Below, one piece after another: positions 14,862 through 21,956 of a DNA stretch of 21,956 nucleotides. Under the pieces are notes generated by a model. It was not told where the DNA came from and did no database searches. It worked only from the letters and a program-made list of their open reading frames with translations. The DNA is from JBHJOF01 sp050330055 (lineage in GTDB: Bacteria > Pseudomonadota > Alphaproteobacteria > Kiloniellales > JAKSDN01). The translations under genes and the position numbers were made by a program. The stretch is taken from assembly GCA_050330055.1 (NCBI GenBank), contig JBHJOF010000115.1:1-21956 (forward strand), given 5' to 3'. Each line of letters begins with the position of its first letter. Positions within the stretch are counted from its first letter, which is position 1.

Positions 14862-15791
14862 ATGACCGAAGACGCGCTGGACGGCAAGGCCGCGGCCGGA
14901 ACTCCGCGTCCGATCTCACTTCTGCGCGTTCCCTTCAACCTAGTGCTGGTGATCCCGGCTCAGGTCACCGTCATGGCCGTGGTGGTGGTGCCGACCTTGA
15001 TCGTGCTGTGGCTGGCGATCACCGACTGGCAGCCGACCCAGGCAGTTCCCTGGTTCGAAGCAGAGCCGATCTGGCTCTGGAACTTCTACGATCTCTGGTA
15101 CGACGACCGCTTCGTCAACGCGCTGCTGCGCACCCTGTTCGTCGTCGGCGCCTGCATCGCCATCGAGCTCGTCCTAGCGCTTGGCCTTGCGCTGCTGTTC
15201 ATCGAGGACTGGGCCTGGAAGAAGCTGGCTGTCAGCGTGGTCATCCTGCCGATGATGATCATTCCGGTCGATGCGGCCAACGCGTTCTTCATGCTGTTCA
15301 ACGAGCGCGGTCCGATCAACCATTTGATATCGCTGGCGATCGGCGTTCCTTACGAGTTCTCCTGGCTGTCCCATCCGACCTGGGCCATGCTGCCGATCAT
15401 GCTGACCGAGATCTGGCAGTGGACGCCGCTCATGTTCCTGCTGGTGCTGACCGGCCTGACCAGCCTGCCGCAGAACCAGATCCGGGCCGCCGTCGTGCTG
15501 GGCGCCTCGCCGGTGCGGATCTTCTTTCGCATCATGCTGCCGCTGCTCACGCCGGTAATCGGCATCGCGGTGCTGATCCGCTCGATCGAGACCTTCAAGA
15601 TCTTCGATCCGGTTTATATCCTGACCCGCGGTCAGCCCGGCGGCGCCACCGAGACGATCTCCATGTTCATGTACAACAGCGCCTTCGTCTATTTCCGCTT
15701 CGGCTATGTCGCGGCGGCGGCGCTGATCGTCTTGGTGGTCGTGATATCGATCTGCATCGCGCTATCTAATCCCTTGAAGCGGCACAGCTAG
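14862..15791 (+). CDS. ABC transporter permease (MalF/UgpA-type)
   Basis: The 309-residue inner-membrane permease has six predicted hydrophobic segments. The first is at about 30-52 (VVVVPTLIVLWLAI). The EAA loop that docks the ATPase is at about 209-228 (AAVVLGASPVRIFFRIMLP). ATG 14862 is preferred because GAGG (14851-14854) lies 7 bases upstream. An in-frame TTG at 14844 would add six residues and lacks such a site. It pairs with the permease encoded 9 bases downstream to form a heterodimeric channel for the binding protein encoded just upstream. Confidence 0.9.
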   Translation: MTEDALDGKAAAGTPRPISLLRVPFNLVLVIPAQVTVMAVVVVPTLIVLWLAITDWQPTQAVPWFEAEPIWLWNFYDLWYDDRFVNALLRTLFVVGACIAIELVLALGLALLFIEDWAWKKLAVSVVILPMMIIPVDAANAFFMLFNERGPINHLISLAIGVPYEFSWLSHPTWAMLPIMLTEIWQWTPLMFLLVLTGLTSLPQNQIRAAVVLGASPVRIFFRIMLPLLTPVIGIAVLIRSIETFKIFDPVYILTRGQPGGATETISMFMYNSAFVYFRFGYVAAAALIVLVVVISICIALSNPLKRHS

Positions 15792-15800
15792 GAGCAGGCT

Positions 15801-16688
15801 TTGGACAGGCGCGCCATCCTTGCCTTGGTATTGAAGCGGGCGGCGGTGTTGCTCGCCATGGTGATCGCCTTCTTTCCGATCTATTGGCTGATCGCGACTT
15901 CGTTTAAGCCGTTCGAGGAGTGGGCGGCCTGGCCGCCGATCTGGCTGACCGACAACCCGACCCTGCAGAACTACCGCATCGTGTTCTTTCCCGAGGCGGC
16001 GCGCGCCTTCGCGGCGGAACAGCAGGGCTCACTCGACTACAAAGTCTCGGGCAGCGCCTGGAAGGCCTTCCAGGACTCCGCAATCATCTCGACCTTCGCC
16101 ACCTTCCTCTCGGTGGCCTTCGGCACGCTCGCCGCCTATTCGGTCGTCCGCTTCCGCACCGGCGGGGACAACTACCCCTTCCAGTTCCTGACCGTGCGCA
16201 TGATGCCGCCGATCGCTGTGGTGGTGCCGATGGTCGCGCTGTTCTCGCTGCTCCGGCTGTCCGACACCTACATCGGCATGATCCTCGCCTACACGGCCTT
16301 TACCCTGCCGTTTTCGCTGTGGATGATCCGATCGTTCATTGAAGAGGTGCCAATGGAGCTGGAGGGGGCGGCGATGGTGCACGGCATGGGCCAGTTCCGC
16401 GCCTTCCTGACGGTCACGCTGCCGCTGATCCGCGGCGGCATCCTGGCCACCGCGCTGTTCATCTTCATCCTCAACTGGTCGGAGTTTCTCTTCGCCCTGG
16501 TGCTGACCTCGGGCAAGGTCATCACGGTGACCCTGCAGGTGGCGAACTATGTCTCCGCCTCCTCGGGCAAGCTCTACGGCGTACAGGCGGCGATGGGCAC
16601 CATCTCGACCCTTCCAGTGATCTTTTTCGGCTACGTCATCCAGCGCCACCTGGTGCGCGGCCTGACCTTCGGTGCGGTCAAGCGGTAA
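15801..16688 (+). CDS. ABC transporter permease (MalG/UgpE-type)
   Basis: The 295-residue inner-membrane protein starts with a transmembrane helix (about 13-34, AVLLAMVIAFFPIYWLIATSFKP), the MalG-type opening. Its EAA loop is at about 184-208 (MELEGAAMVHGMGQFRAF). The start is TTG 15801, supported by AGGAG (15790-15794) six bases upstream. No in-frame ATG gives the first helix. There is a sizeable loop at about 38-90 between the first and second helices. It is the second half of the channel with the preceding permease, and only 3 bases separate it from the first ATPase gene. Confidence 0.91.
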   Translation: MDRRAILALVLKRAAVLLAMVIAFFPIYWLIATSFKPFEEWAAWPPIWLTDNPTLQNYRIVFFPEAARAFAAEQQGSLDYKVSGSAWKAFQDSAIISTFATFLSVAFGTLAAYSVVRFRTGGDNYPFQFLTVRMMPPIAVVVPMVALFSLLRLSDTYIGMILAYTAFTLPFSLWMIRSFIEEVPMELEGAAMVHGMGQFRAFLTVTLPLIRGGILATALFIFILNWSEFLFALVLTSGKVITVTLQVANYVSASSGKLYGVQAAMGTISTLPVIFFGYVIQRHLVRGLTFGAVKR

Positions 16689-16691
16689 GCC

Positions 16692-17789
16692 ATGACGCCG
16701 CGCCTGGAGCTCCGCAAGGTCGTCAAGCGCTTCGACGAGGTCGAGGCGGTCAGGGGCATCGAGCTCGGGCTCGCGGCCGGCGAGTTCCTATCGCTGCTCG
16801 GTCCTTCGGGATGCGGCAAGTCGACCACGCTCTCGATGATCGCCGGATTCATCGCACCGGATGAAGGCGAGATCCTGGTCGAGGGCAAGGTCGTTAATCG
16901 CTTGCCGCCGCAGAAGCGGCGCATCGGCCTGGTGTTTCAGGATTACGCGGTGTTCAGCCGGCTGAGCGTCGGCGGCAACCTCGCATTCGGACTTGAAGCG
17001 CAGCGCGTACCGGGCGGTGAGCGAAGGCGCCGCATTGCGGCGATCGCCAACAAACTCGAGCTGACGCCTCTGCTCGAGCGCCGCGGGGCCAGCCTCAACA
17101 TGAGCGAGATGCAACGCGTCGCCATCGCCCGCGTGCTGGTCACCGAGCCGGAGCTTCTGCTGCTCGACGAGCCCATGTCGAACCTGGACGCGGCCCTGCG
17201 CGCCTCGCTGCGCGGCGAGCTGAAACAAATTCAGAAGGGCCTGAGCCAGACCGTGCTCTATGTGACCCACGATCAGGTCGAGGCCATGGCCATGTCCGAC
17301 CGCATCGCCGTCATGCGCGGCGGCGAGCTGCAGCAAGTCGGCACGCCGGACGAGATCTACCATCACCCGGCAAACCGCTTTGTCGCCGAGTTTATCGGCG
17401 ATCCGCCGATCAACATCATGCCCTGCGAGGTCTCGCTGTCTGGGCGCTCGGTTGCCGTCCGGACCGCGCTGCACGGCCCGCTCGAACTGGGCGAGGGACA
17501 GGTTCCACCGGGCCGACACTGGCTTGCGGTACGGCCGCACGATATCCGCCTGCGACGCGACGCGGGGAAGGACACGGCAGCGACGCGGGTCCAGTTCATC
17601 GAAAATCTGGGCGCCGAGCACGTGCTGCATGTCGACCACGGCGACCAGCTCGTCGCGGTTACCGCCGATCCGGGCTTCGCGGTGGTCGGCGAGACGGTGC
17701 ACATTGCGCTCGACCCACGTCGGGCGCATCTGATCGACGCGAGCGACGATCGGGTCGTGCAGCTGCGGCGCCTGGAGGCTGCAGCATGA
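16692..17789 (+). CDS. ABC transporter ATPase 1 (MalK/UgpC-type, atypical signature)
   Basis: The 365-residue ATPase has Walker A GPSGCGKST (37-45), Q-loop Gln83 in VFQDYAVF, Walker B LLLLDEP (155-161), D-loop SNLDAALR and H-loop in VTHDQVEAM. A C-terminal TOBE/regulatory domain follows (about 240-365). The signature is unusual: LNMSEMQR (135-142) replaces LSGGQQQR. It therefore keeps its own ATP-binding and hydrolytic residues but offers a non-consensus signature to its partner. It is coupled by ATGA to a second, different ATPase gene, so the transporter probably uses a heterodimer, as in rhizobial glycerol-type importers with two ATPase genes. Confidence 0.91.
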   Translation: MTPRLELRKVVKRFDEVEAVRGIELGLAAGEFLSLLGPSGCGKSTTLSMIAGFIAPDEGEILVEGKVVNRLPPQKRRIGLVFQDYAVFSRLSVGGNLAFGLEAQRVPGGERRRRIAAIANKLELTPLLERRGASLNMSEMQRVAIARVLVTEPELLLLDEPMSNLDAALRASLRGELKQIQKGLSQTVLYVTHDQVEAMAMSDRIAVMRGGELQQVGTPDEIYHHPANRFVAEFIGDPPINIMPCEVSLSGRSVAVRTALHGPLELGEGQVPPGRHWLAVRPHDIRLRRDAGKDTAATRVQFIENLGAEHVLHVDHGDQLVAVTADPGFAVVGETVHIALDPRRAHLIDASDDRVVQLRRLEAAA

Positions 17790-18880
17790 GCTGGCTCGCC
17801 GTCGAGGGGCTGCGCAAGACTTTTTCCGAGGACGTCATTGCCCTCGACGATCTGTCCTTTGCCCTTGAGAAGGGTGAGTTTTTTTGCGTCGTCGGCCCGA
17901 CCAACGCCGGCAAGTCGACCTTGCTGAAGACCATTGCCGGCCTGCACCGCCCCGACCGGGGCCGGATCCTGATCGCCGGGCATGAGGTGACCGACCTGCA
18001 GCCGCGCGATCGGCACGTCAGCCTGCTGTTCCAGAACGTCGCGCTGTTCCCGACCCTGACCGGCTTCGACAACATCGCCTTTCCGCTGCGCACTGCCGGC
18101 GTTCCGGCGGAGGAATCCGCGCGCCGCGTTGAGGAGGTGGCGGAGATGCTCAAGGTTGGCCACGTGCTGGGCCGTCTGCCGCGCACCTTCTCCGGCGGCG
18201 AGCAGCAACGCGTCGCCATCGGCCGGGCCATCGCGCGGCCGAGCCAGGTGCTGCTGCTGGACGAGCCCCTGACCAACCTGGACGCCCGCATCCGCATCAC
18301 CCTTCGTATAGAGTTCAAGGCGCTGCACAGGGGCACCGGCCAGACGATCCTCTACGTCACGCACGACCAGGTCGAGGCCATGTCGCTGTCCGACCGCATC
18401 GCCGTGCTGCACGAAGGCCGCTTCCAGCAGATCGGCACGCCGGACGAGATCTATCACCGGCCGGCAAACCGTTTCGTTGCCGGCTTCGTGGGCACGCCGC
18501 CGATGAACATCCTAGCCGCCGAGCTGAGCGGCGAGGCAGGCGACCTCCGCCTCCGCGGACCGGGCTTCGAGCTGCCGATAGCGGGTACGGAGAGATTGCA
18601 GTCGGCGGCGAGCCTGCCGCGCGCGCTCGCCATCGGCGTGCGGCCGGAGGCGCTGCTCGTGGCGCCGGAGCGGAGCGCCGACACGCCGATTGCCGGCGAG
18701 GTGACCTGGGTCGAGCGCCTGGGCAGCCGGCACGTCCTTGACGTCCGGCTCGGCGGGACGCTTGTCAAAGCGGTGGTGCGGCCCGATCACCCGGTGCGGG
18801 GCGAAGGCCCGGCCTGGTTCGGCTTCGCGCCGCGCGCCGAGCACCTACTCGACCGCGATAGCGGCATCTTCTTTCGCTAG
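17786..18880 (+). CDS. ABC transporter ATPase 2 (MalK/UgpC-type)
   Basis: The 364-residue ATPase has Walker A GPTNAGKST (37-45; the usual Ser-Gly is Thr-Asn-Ala), Q-loop in LFQNVALF, a consensus signature FSGGEQQR (135-142), Walker B LLLDEPLTNLD and H-loop VTHDQVEAMSLSD. A TOBE-type C-terminal region follows (about 240-364). It shares its length and C-terminal layout with the preceding ATPase, from which it probably arose by old duplication. Its canonical signature complements the degenerate one there. It starts in the stop of ATPase 1 (ATGA). It is predicted to energise the two preceding permeases. Confidence 0.92.
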   Translation: MSWLAVEGLRKTFSEDVIALDDLSFALEKGEFFCVVGPTNAGKSTLLKTIAGLHRPDRGRILIAGHEVTDLQPRDRHVSLLFQNVALFPTLTGFDNIAFPLRTAGVPAEESARRVEEVAEMLKVGHVLGRLPRTFSGGEQQRVAIGRAIARPSQVLLLDEPLTNLDARIRITLRIEFKALHRGTGQTILYVTHDQVEAMSLSDRIAVLHEGRFQQIGTPDEIYHRPANRFVAGFVGTPPMNILAAELSGEAGDLRLRGPGFELPIAGTERLQSAASLPRALAIGVRPEALLVAPERSADTPIAGEVTWVERLGSRHVLDVRLGGTLVKAVVRPDHPVRGEGPAWFGFAPRAEHLLDRDSGIFFR

Positions 18881-18907
18881 AGCGAGCAGAAAAGGGAGTA
18901 AGCAAAA

Positions 18908-20068
18908 ATGTGTGTTGCACACGGACCCGGCGGGGTGAATGGGCCTCTGCCCGGCAAGTTCACCTACTCGCGCTTCTCGGATGATCTGGACCTGGCGGCC
19001 ACGCGGTCGCTCGACGAGGTGATCGCCATGACGCCCGAGGACATGGCGCACGCCTCGCGCCTGGTCATGGGCATCTACGACGAGCTGCTGCAGACGGCCG
19101 CAAGTCTGGAGGACGACGGCTACCGCCGTCTCATGACCGAGTGCATCGTCAAACCAAAGGTCACCTTCCTGGAGATGTATCCGTCGGGCGCCGATCGCAA
19201 GAATCTATTCAACGAGATGGTACGGCTCGGCTTCTTCAATGCTGGCGACGATCCCGATCACGTCTGGCCGCAGGGCCACATGACGCCGCAGAGCTATCTG
19301 ACCGCGCCTTCGAGCCACAACGACTTCTACAACGCCCATCCCGGAGGCCTGGCCCTGACCGTCGCCTACAACATCCGCATGGCCGACGCCTATACCCAGA
19401 ACTATCGCCAGGTCTATGGCCTGCCGATCAGCCGCGACCTGCCGGTGGCCTCGCTGCTGGTGCACGAGTACCCGAAGGTCTGGCTCTACCAGTGGCTCGA
19501 CGACGGTTCCTGGCTGGAGGAGCCGCGTACGGTCTACGACGACACCTGGCACGCACACTGCATCTATGTGACGGCCGAGCTAATGTACCGGCGCTACGAC
19601 TCGCGCATCGTCATGGCGATGGCGGCGGCGCACCAGCTTTCCATGTTGGACGCCTCGATGGACGGGCGACGCGTGGTGACCAACTGGATCGGCCTGGAGC
19701 GGGTCGCCCACTTCATCAAGGCGGCCGCCATCATGGCCCAGGTCGATCCGGTCGACTACGGGCTGCTCGAGCGCAAGGGCAAGGACATGGTGCTGGCGCC
19801 GCTGCCCGCCGAACAGTGGGTGACGCACCTGGCCGACATGAACTGGCCCTACGCCATGGGCGCCGCGCAGCTCTACACCTGGCCGCTGCTGAAGCAGCTC
19901 GCCAAGGACGATCTCGGGATCAAAGCCAAGGACCTGGAGGGCCGCCCGCTCAACCAGCTCAAGAACTACGTCTGGTCGCAGCTCGGACAGATCGCGCTCT
20001 ATGAAATACTGGTGCGCGAGGGCTTCGAGGCGGCGCGCAAGACGGTGCGCCGTCTGGTCGCCAACTAG
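18908..20068 (+). CDS. Uncharacterised protein, possible degenerate HD-domain metallohydrolase
   Basis: I do not recognise this 386-residue protein firmly. It is soluble with no signal peptide. A conserved-looking central part carries spaced His/acidic residues in HD-superfamily order: H144 in NAHPGGLAL, H186-E187 in LLVHEYPKV (where HD proteins have His-Asp), H215/H217 in TWHAHCIYVTAE and H242 in AAAHQL. The C-terminal half is helical with many Trp/Tyr. This suggests a metal-dependent phosphohydrolase-like fold with an altered HD dyad; that is inference. AAGGGAG precedes ATG 18908. The gene sits between the second importer and the malic-enzyme homologue (adjacent, no gap), so a role in the same pathway is likely. 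Confidence 0.7.
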   Translation: MCVAHGPGGVNGPLPGKFTYSRFSDDLDLAATRSLDEVIAMTPEDMAHASRLVMGIYDELLQTAASLEDDGYRRLMTECIVKPKVTFLEMYPSGADRKNLFNEMVRLGFFNAGDDPDHVWPQGHMTPQSYLTAPSSHNDFYNAHPGGLALTVAYNIRMADAYTQNYRQVYGLPISRDLPVASLLVHEYPKVWLYQWLDDGSWLEEPRTVYDDTWHAHCIYVTAELMYRRYDSRIVMAMAAAHQLSMLDASMDGRRVVTNWIGLERVAHFIKAAAIMAQVDPVDYGLLERKGKDMVLAPLPAEQWVTHLADMNWPYAMGAAQLYTWPLLKQLAKDDLGIKAKDLEGRPLNQLKNYVWSQLGQIALYEILVREGFEAARKTVRRLVAN

Positions 20069-20083
20069 GTGCGGGCGGCGGCG

Positions 20084-21379
20084 ATGGCGGCAGCCGAGAT
20101 GACGGCCGAGGAGGCCCTGGCTCTGGGGCGTGACGTCTACTACGGGCACGGCAAGATCGAGATCCTGCCGAAGGTCGTGGTGCACGAGCTGCGCGACATC
20201 GCCGTCGCCTTCACACCGGGCGTCGGCCACGTGGTCCGCCGTCTAGCCGAGCGGCCGGAGGAGCTGCATGAGCAGACCGCCAAGGACAACCTGATCGCCC
20301 TGGTGACTGATGGTACCGCGGTGCTCGGCCTCGGTTCCGTCGGGCCGCGCGCCGGCATGCCGGTAATGGAAGGCAAGGCGGTCATGTTCAAGATGCTGGC
20401 CGGCGTGGACTGCATGCCGCTCTGTCTCGATGCGCGCGGCCCCGATCACATGGTCGACATTATCACGGCGCTGGAGCCGAGCTTCGGCGGCTTCAATCTG
20501 GAGGACGTGGCGGCACCGGCGTGCTTCGAGGTCATGCGCCGGCTCGACGGCCGCCTGCCGGTGCCGATCCTGCACGACGACCAGTTCGGCACCGCGACGG
20601 TGATCACGGCGGCGCTGCTCAATGCGCTGCAGGTCACTGGGCGCGCTCCGGGCCGGGTCCGGGTGGTGGTCAACGGCGTTGGCGCGGCCGGTTCGGCGGC
20701 GATCGCCATGCTGGAGGCGCTGGGCGTCGGCGACATCGTGGCGGTCGACCAGCCAGGCGTGTTGCACCGCAAAGGCGGCTATCCGCACGCCCACTGGCGC
20801 GAGATTGCCGGCCGCACCAACCGCGAGGGCGTGACCGGCGGCCTGGCCGAGGCGCTGCGCGGCGCGGAAGTCTTCATCGGGCTCTCAGTCGGCGGCTTGG
20901 TCGACCGGACCATGGTGCGGTCCATGGCCAGAGACCCCATCGTCTTCGCGCTGGCCAACCCCGATCCGGAGATTCTGCCAAGCGAGGCGTTGGCAGCCGG
21001 CGGCGCGGTGGTGGCCAGCGGCCGCTTCGACTTTCCGAACCACTGCAACAATGTGCTGGCCTTCCCGGCGCTCATGCGCGGCGCGCTTGACAGCAAGGCG
21101 CAGCGGGTCAGCCGCGCCATGTGCCTGGCCGCCGCGCAGGCTATCGCCGGCGCGGTACCGCCGGCGGCGCTCTCGCCGGACAACATCCTGCCCTCGCCGC
21201 TGCTCGACGATCTCTATCCCGCCGTCGCGGAAGCCGCCGCGCAGGCCGCCGTGGCCGAGGGCCTGGCGCGGCGTGTGCCCGAGCCGGGCGCGGTAGCCGC
21301 CAATACCCGAAGGCTGAGAGCTCTGGTAAGCCTGCGCCAGCAAGAGCTCGAGCGCCTTTCGGGGCAAGCCAGCATGTAA
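20084..21379 (+). CDS. Malic-enzyme family NAD(P)-dependent oxidoreductase (catalytic Tyr replaced by Phe)
   Basis: The product (431 residues from ATG 20084) aligns along its length with short bacterial malic enzymes: GKIEILPK, TDGTAVLGLGSVGPRAGMPVMEGKAVMFK (K98), metal residues E140-D141 in NLED and D165-D166 in HDDQFGT, dinucleotide motif GVGAAGSAA (198-206), ALANPDPEILP and FPNHCNNVLAFP. In the block usually reading A-Y-S/T-P-G-V it has AFTPGV, so the general-acid Tyr is Phe43. DDQHGTA has become DDQFGTA. The fold predicts oxidative decarboxylation of a 2-hydroxyacid, but the substrate or mechanism may differ. The start is uncertain: GTG 20069 directly follows the previous stop, and ATG 20099 also fits. 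It is the last gene of the run. Confidence 0.85.
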   Translation: MAAAEMTAEEALALGRDVYYGHGKIEILPKVVVHELRDIAVAFTPGVGHVVRRLAERPEELHEQTAKDNLIALVTDGTAVLGLGSVGPRAGMPVMEGKAVMFKMLAGVDCMPLCLDARGPDHMVDIITALEPSFGGFNLEDVAAPACFEVMRRLDGRLPVPILHDDQFGTATVITAALLNALQVTGRAPGRVRVVVNGVGAAGSAAIAMLEALGVGDIVAVDQPGVLHRKGGYPHAHWREIAGRTNREGVTGGLAEALRGAEVFIGLSVGGLVDRTMVRSMARDPIVFALANPDPEILPSEALAAGGAVVASGRFDFPNHCNNVLAFPALMRGALDSKAQRVSRAMCLAAAQAIAGAVPPAALSPDNILPSPLLDDLYPAVAEAAAQAAVAEGLARRVPEPGAVAANTRRLRALVSLRQQELERLSGQASM

Positions 21380-21956
21380 TCCGTCTCTGCACGTCCATGG
21401 CCATCCCGCTGCTTCTCTCCGCGCTTGTGACCATGTCGCTGCGAAAAATCGTTAGCTCCTTGTAGTTGTCGCTCTGCGATATCACCGAAACAGCGTTCGA
21501 ATTCGCGATACCACGAGCAGCATGAAAGGTGGTTGCGGAATCGAAATTTGCTCGAACTGCAGTCAGACATTGATACCCCTGGCAAAGTCATTTCTCTGTG
21601 GTTGCAGGCCTGTAACTTGGTCAGACGACCACGACGATCGAGTTTGACTCTCGGTGCTTGCGGGCCCCCGCAACTGTGCTCGCTCACGCCGCCAATCCAA
21701 TGGGTTGGCGGCGTTCTGATTCCAGGCTCCAGCGCCACGCAGGTGCCGCAGGTAACATGTAGGTAACAGGGTAAGTCCAAAGTGCGGCATAGTTTCGCCG
21801 CAGCCGGAAGCGTTCTCACCGACCTAGCCTCATGACCCGGCTTCGGGGGAGCAGGTCACACCAGTTGCAGGATCGCGCCCGCGGACAGACGGTCGGTCGT
21901 TATCGACCAACTGCGCCGTCAGCGGTTCACCAGGTCGGCCCAGCGGCGCACTAGGT
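21380..21956. other. Region without a convincing gene; two hairpins
   Basis: No frame here resembles a known protein. Two inverted repeats are visible: TTGCGGG/CCCGCAA at 21658-21673, and a 13-pair stem at 21686-21698/21702-21714 with one G-T pair and a three-base loop. Neither has a T-tract. AGGTAACA occurs twice 11 bases apart (21750-21757, 21761-21768). At the far edge, a minus-strand frame reads RRWADLVNR then TGA (21921-21919) and could be the end of a gene lying outside the window; this is too short to judge. Confidence 0.4.

Noticed and set aside
6752..21379. A sulfopropanediol (DHPS) degradation operon
   Set aside because: The first enzyme is HpsN-like, but I see no HpsO/HpsP-type dehydrogenases, no TRAP transporter and no sulfolyase, so naming the substrate would be a guess.
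21845..21858. IS3-like terminal sequence (minus strand TGACCTGCTCCCCC)
   Set aside because: It resembles IS3-family ends from memory, but there is no transposase frame on either side within the window and no matching second end.
1..21956. CRISPR arrays, tRNA or rRNA genes, riboswitches
   Set aside because: I saw no regularly spaced repeats, no cloverleaf-like segments and no recognisable aptamer cores. Gaps between genes are mostly short.

Overview
The window reads as a high-GC alphaproteobacterial chromosome. Support for this is the GC-rich codon use, many GTG/TTG starts, dense ATGA-coupled operons, Tat-type signals on solute-binding proteins, and several ABC importers with LacI and RpiR regulators. 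A Rhodospirillales/Geminicoccales-like or rhizobial-like host would fit, but there is no rRNA or other marker to settle it. I found no tRNA, rRNA, CRISPR array or intact mobile element.

Region A (1-4718) is a nitrogen-compound module. A fused branched-chain-amino-acid-type permease/ATPase (LivM-LivG, minus strand, cut by the window edge) is divergent from a tightly coupled operon: an RpiR/SIS regulator, a glutamine-synthetase-fold ligase and a TIM-barrel amidohydrolase. The last two are the two halves of a FluG-type protein encoded as separate overlapping genes. The divergent promoter region carries several TGTAA/TTACA half-sites, one pair overlapping the regulator's start codon.

Region B (4719-5333) is a scar. 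The 5' end of an insertion sequence, with its terminal repeat and the first ~20 codons of a transposase, abuts the amidohydrolase stop codon. It is followed by the 3' end of a BNR-repeat protein gene on the other strand.

Region C (5334-21379) is the main object. A LacI-family regulator on the minus strand is divergent from a co-directional run of twelve genes, about 14.6 kb. In order they are: a histidinol-dehydrogenase-family oxidoreductase (HpsN-like), an MBL-fold hydrolase, a complete ribose-type ABC importer (binding protein, double ATPase, permease), a complete second importer of the MalFGK/glycerol type (binding protein, two permeases, two different ATPases), an unrecognised HD-like protein, and a malic-enzyme homologue. 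Good LacI-type operators lie in front of both the regulator gene and the first operon gene. The likely logic is that the LacI protein senses a polyol, sugar or related metabolite, two importers bring it in, the HisD-like enzyme oxidises a primary alcohol to an acid, and the malic-enzyme-like protein oxidatively decarboxylates a hydroxyacid. The substrate is unknown. The malic-enzyme homologue has Phe where the family has its catalytic Tyr, and both importers have one consensus and one degenerate ATP site.

Region D (21380-21956) has no convincing gene; it holds two hairpins and possibly, at its far end, the last codons of a minus-strand gene entering from outside the window.
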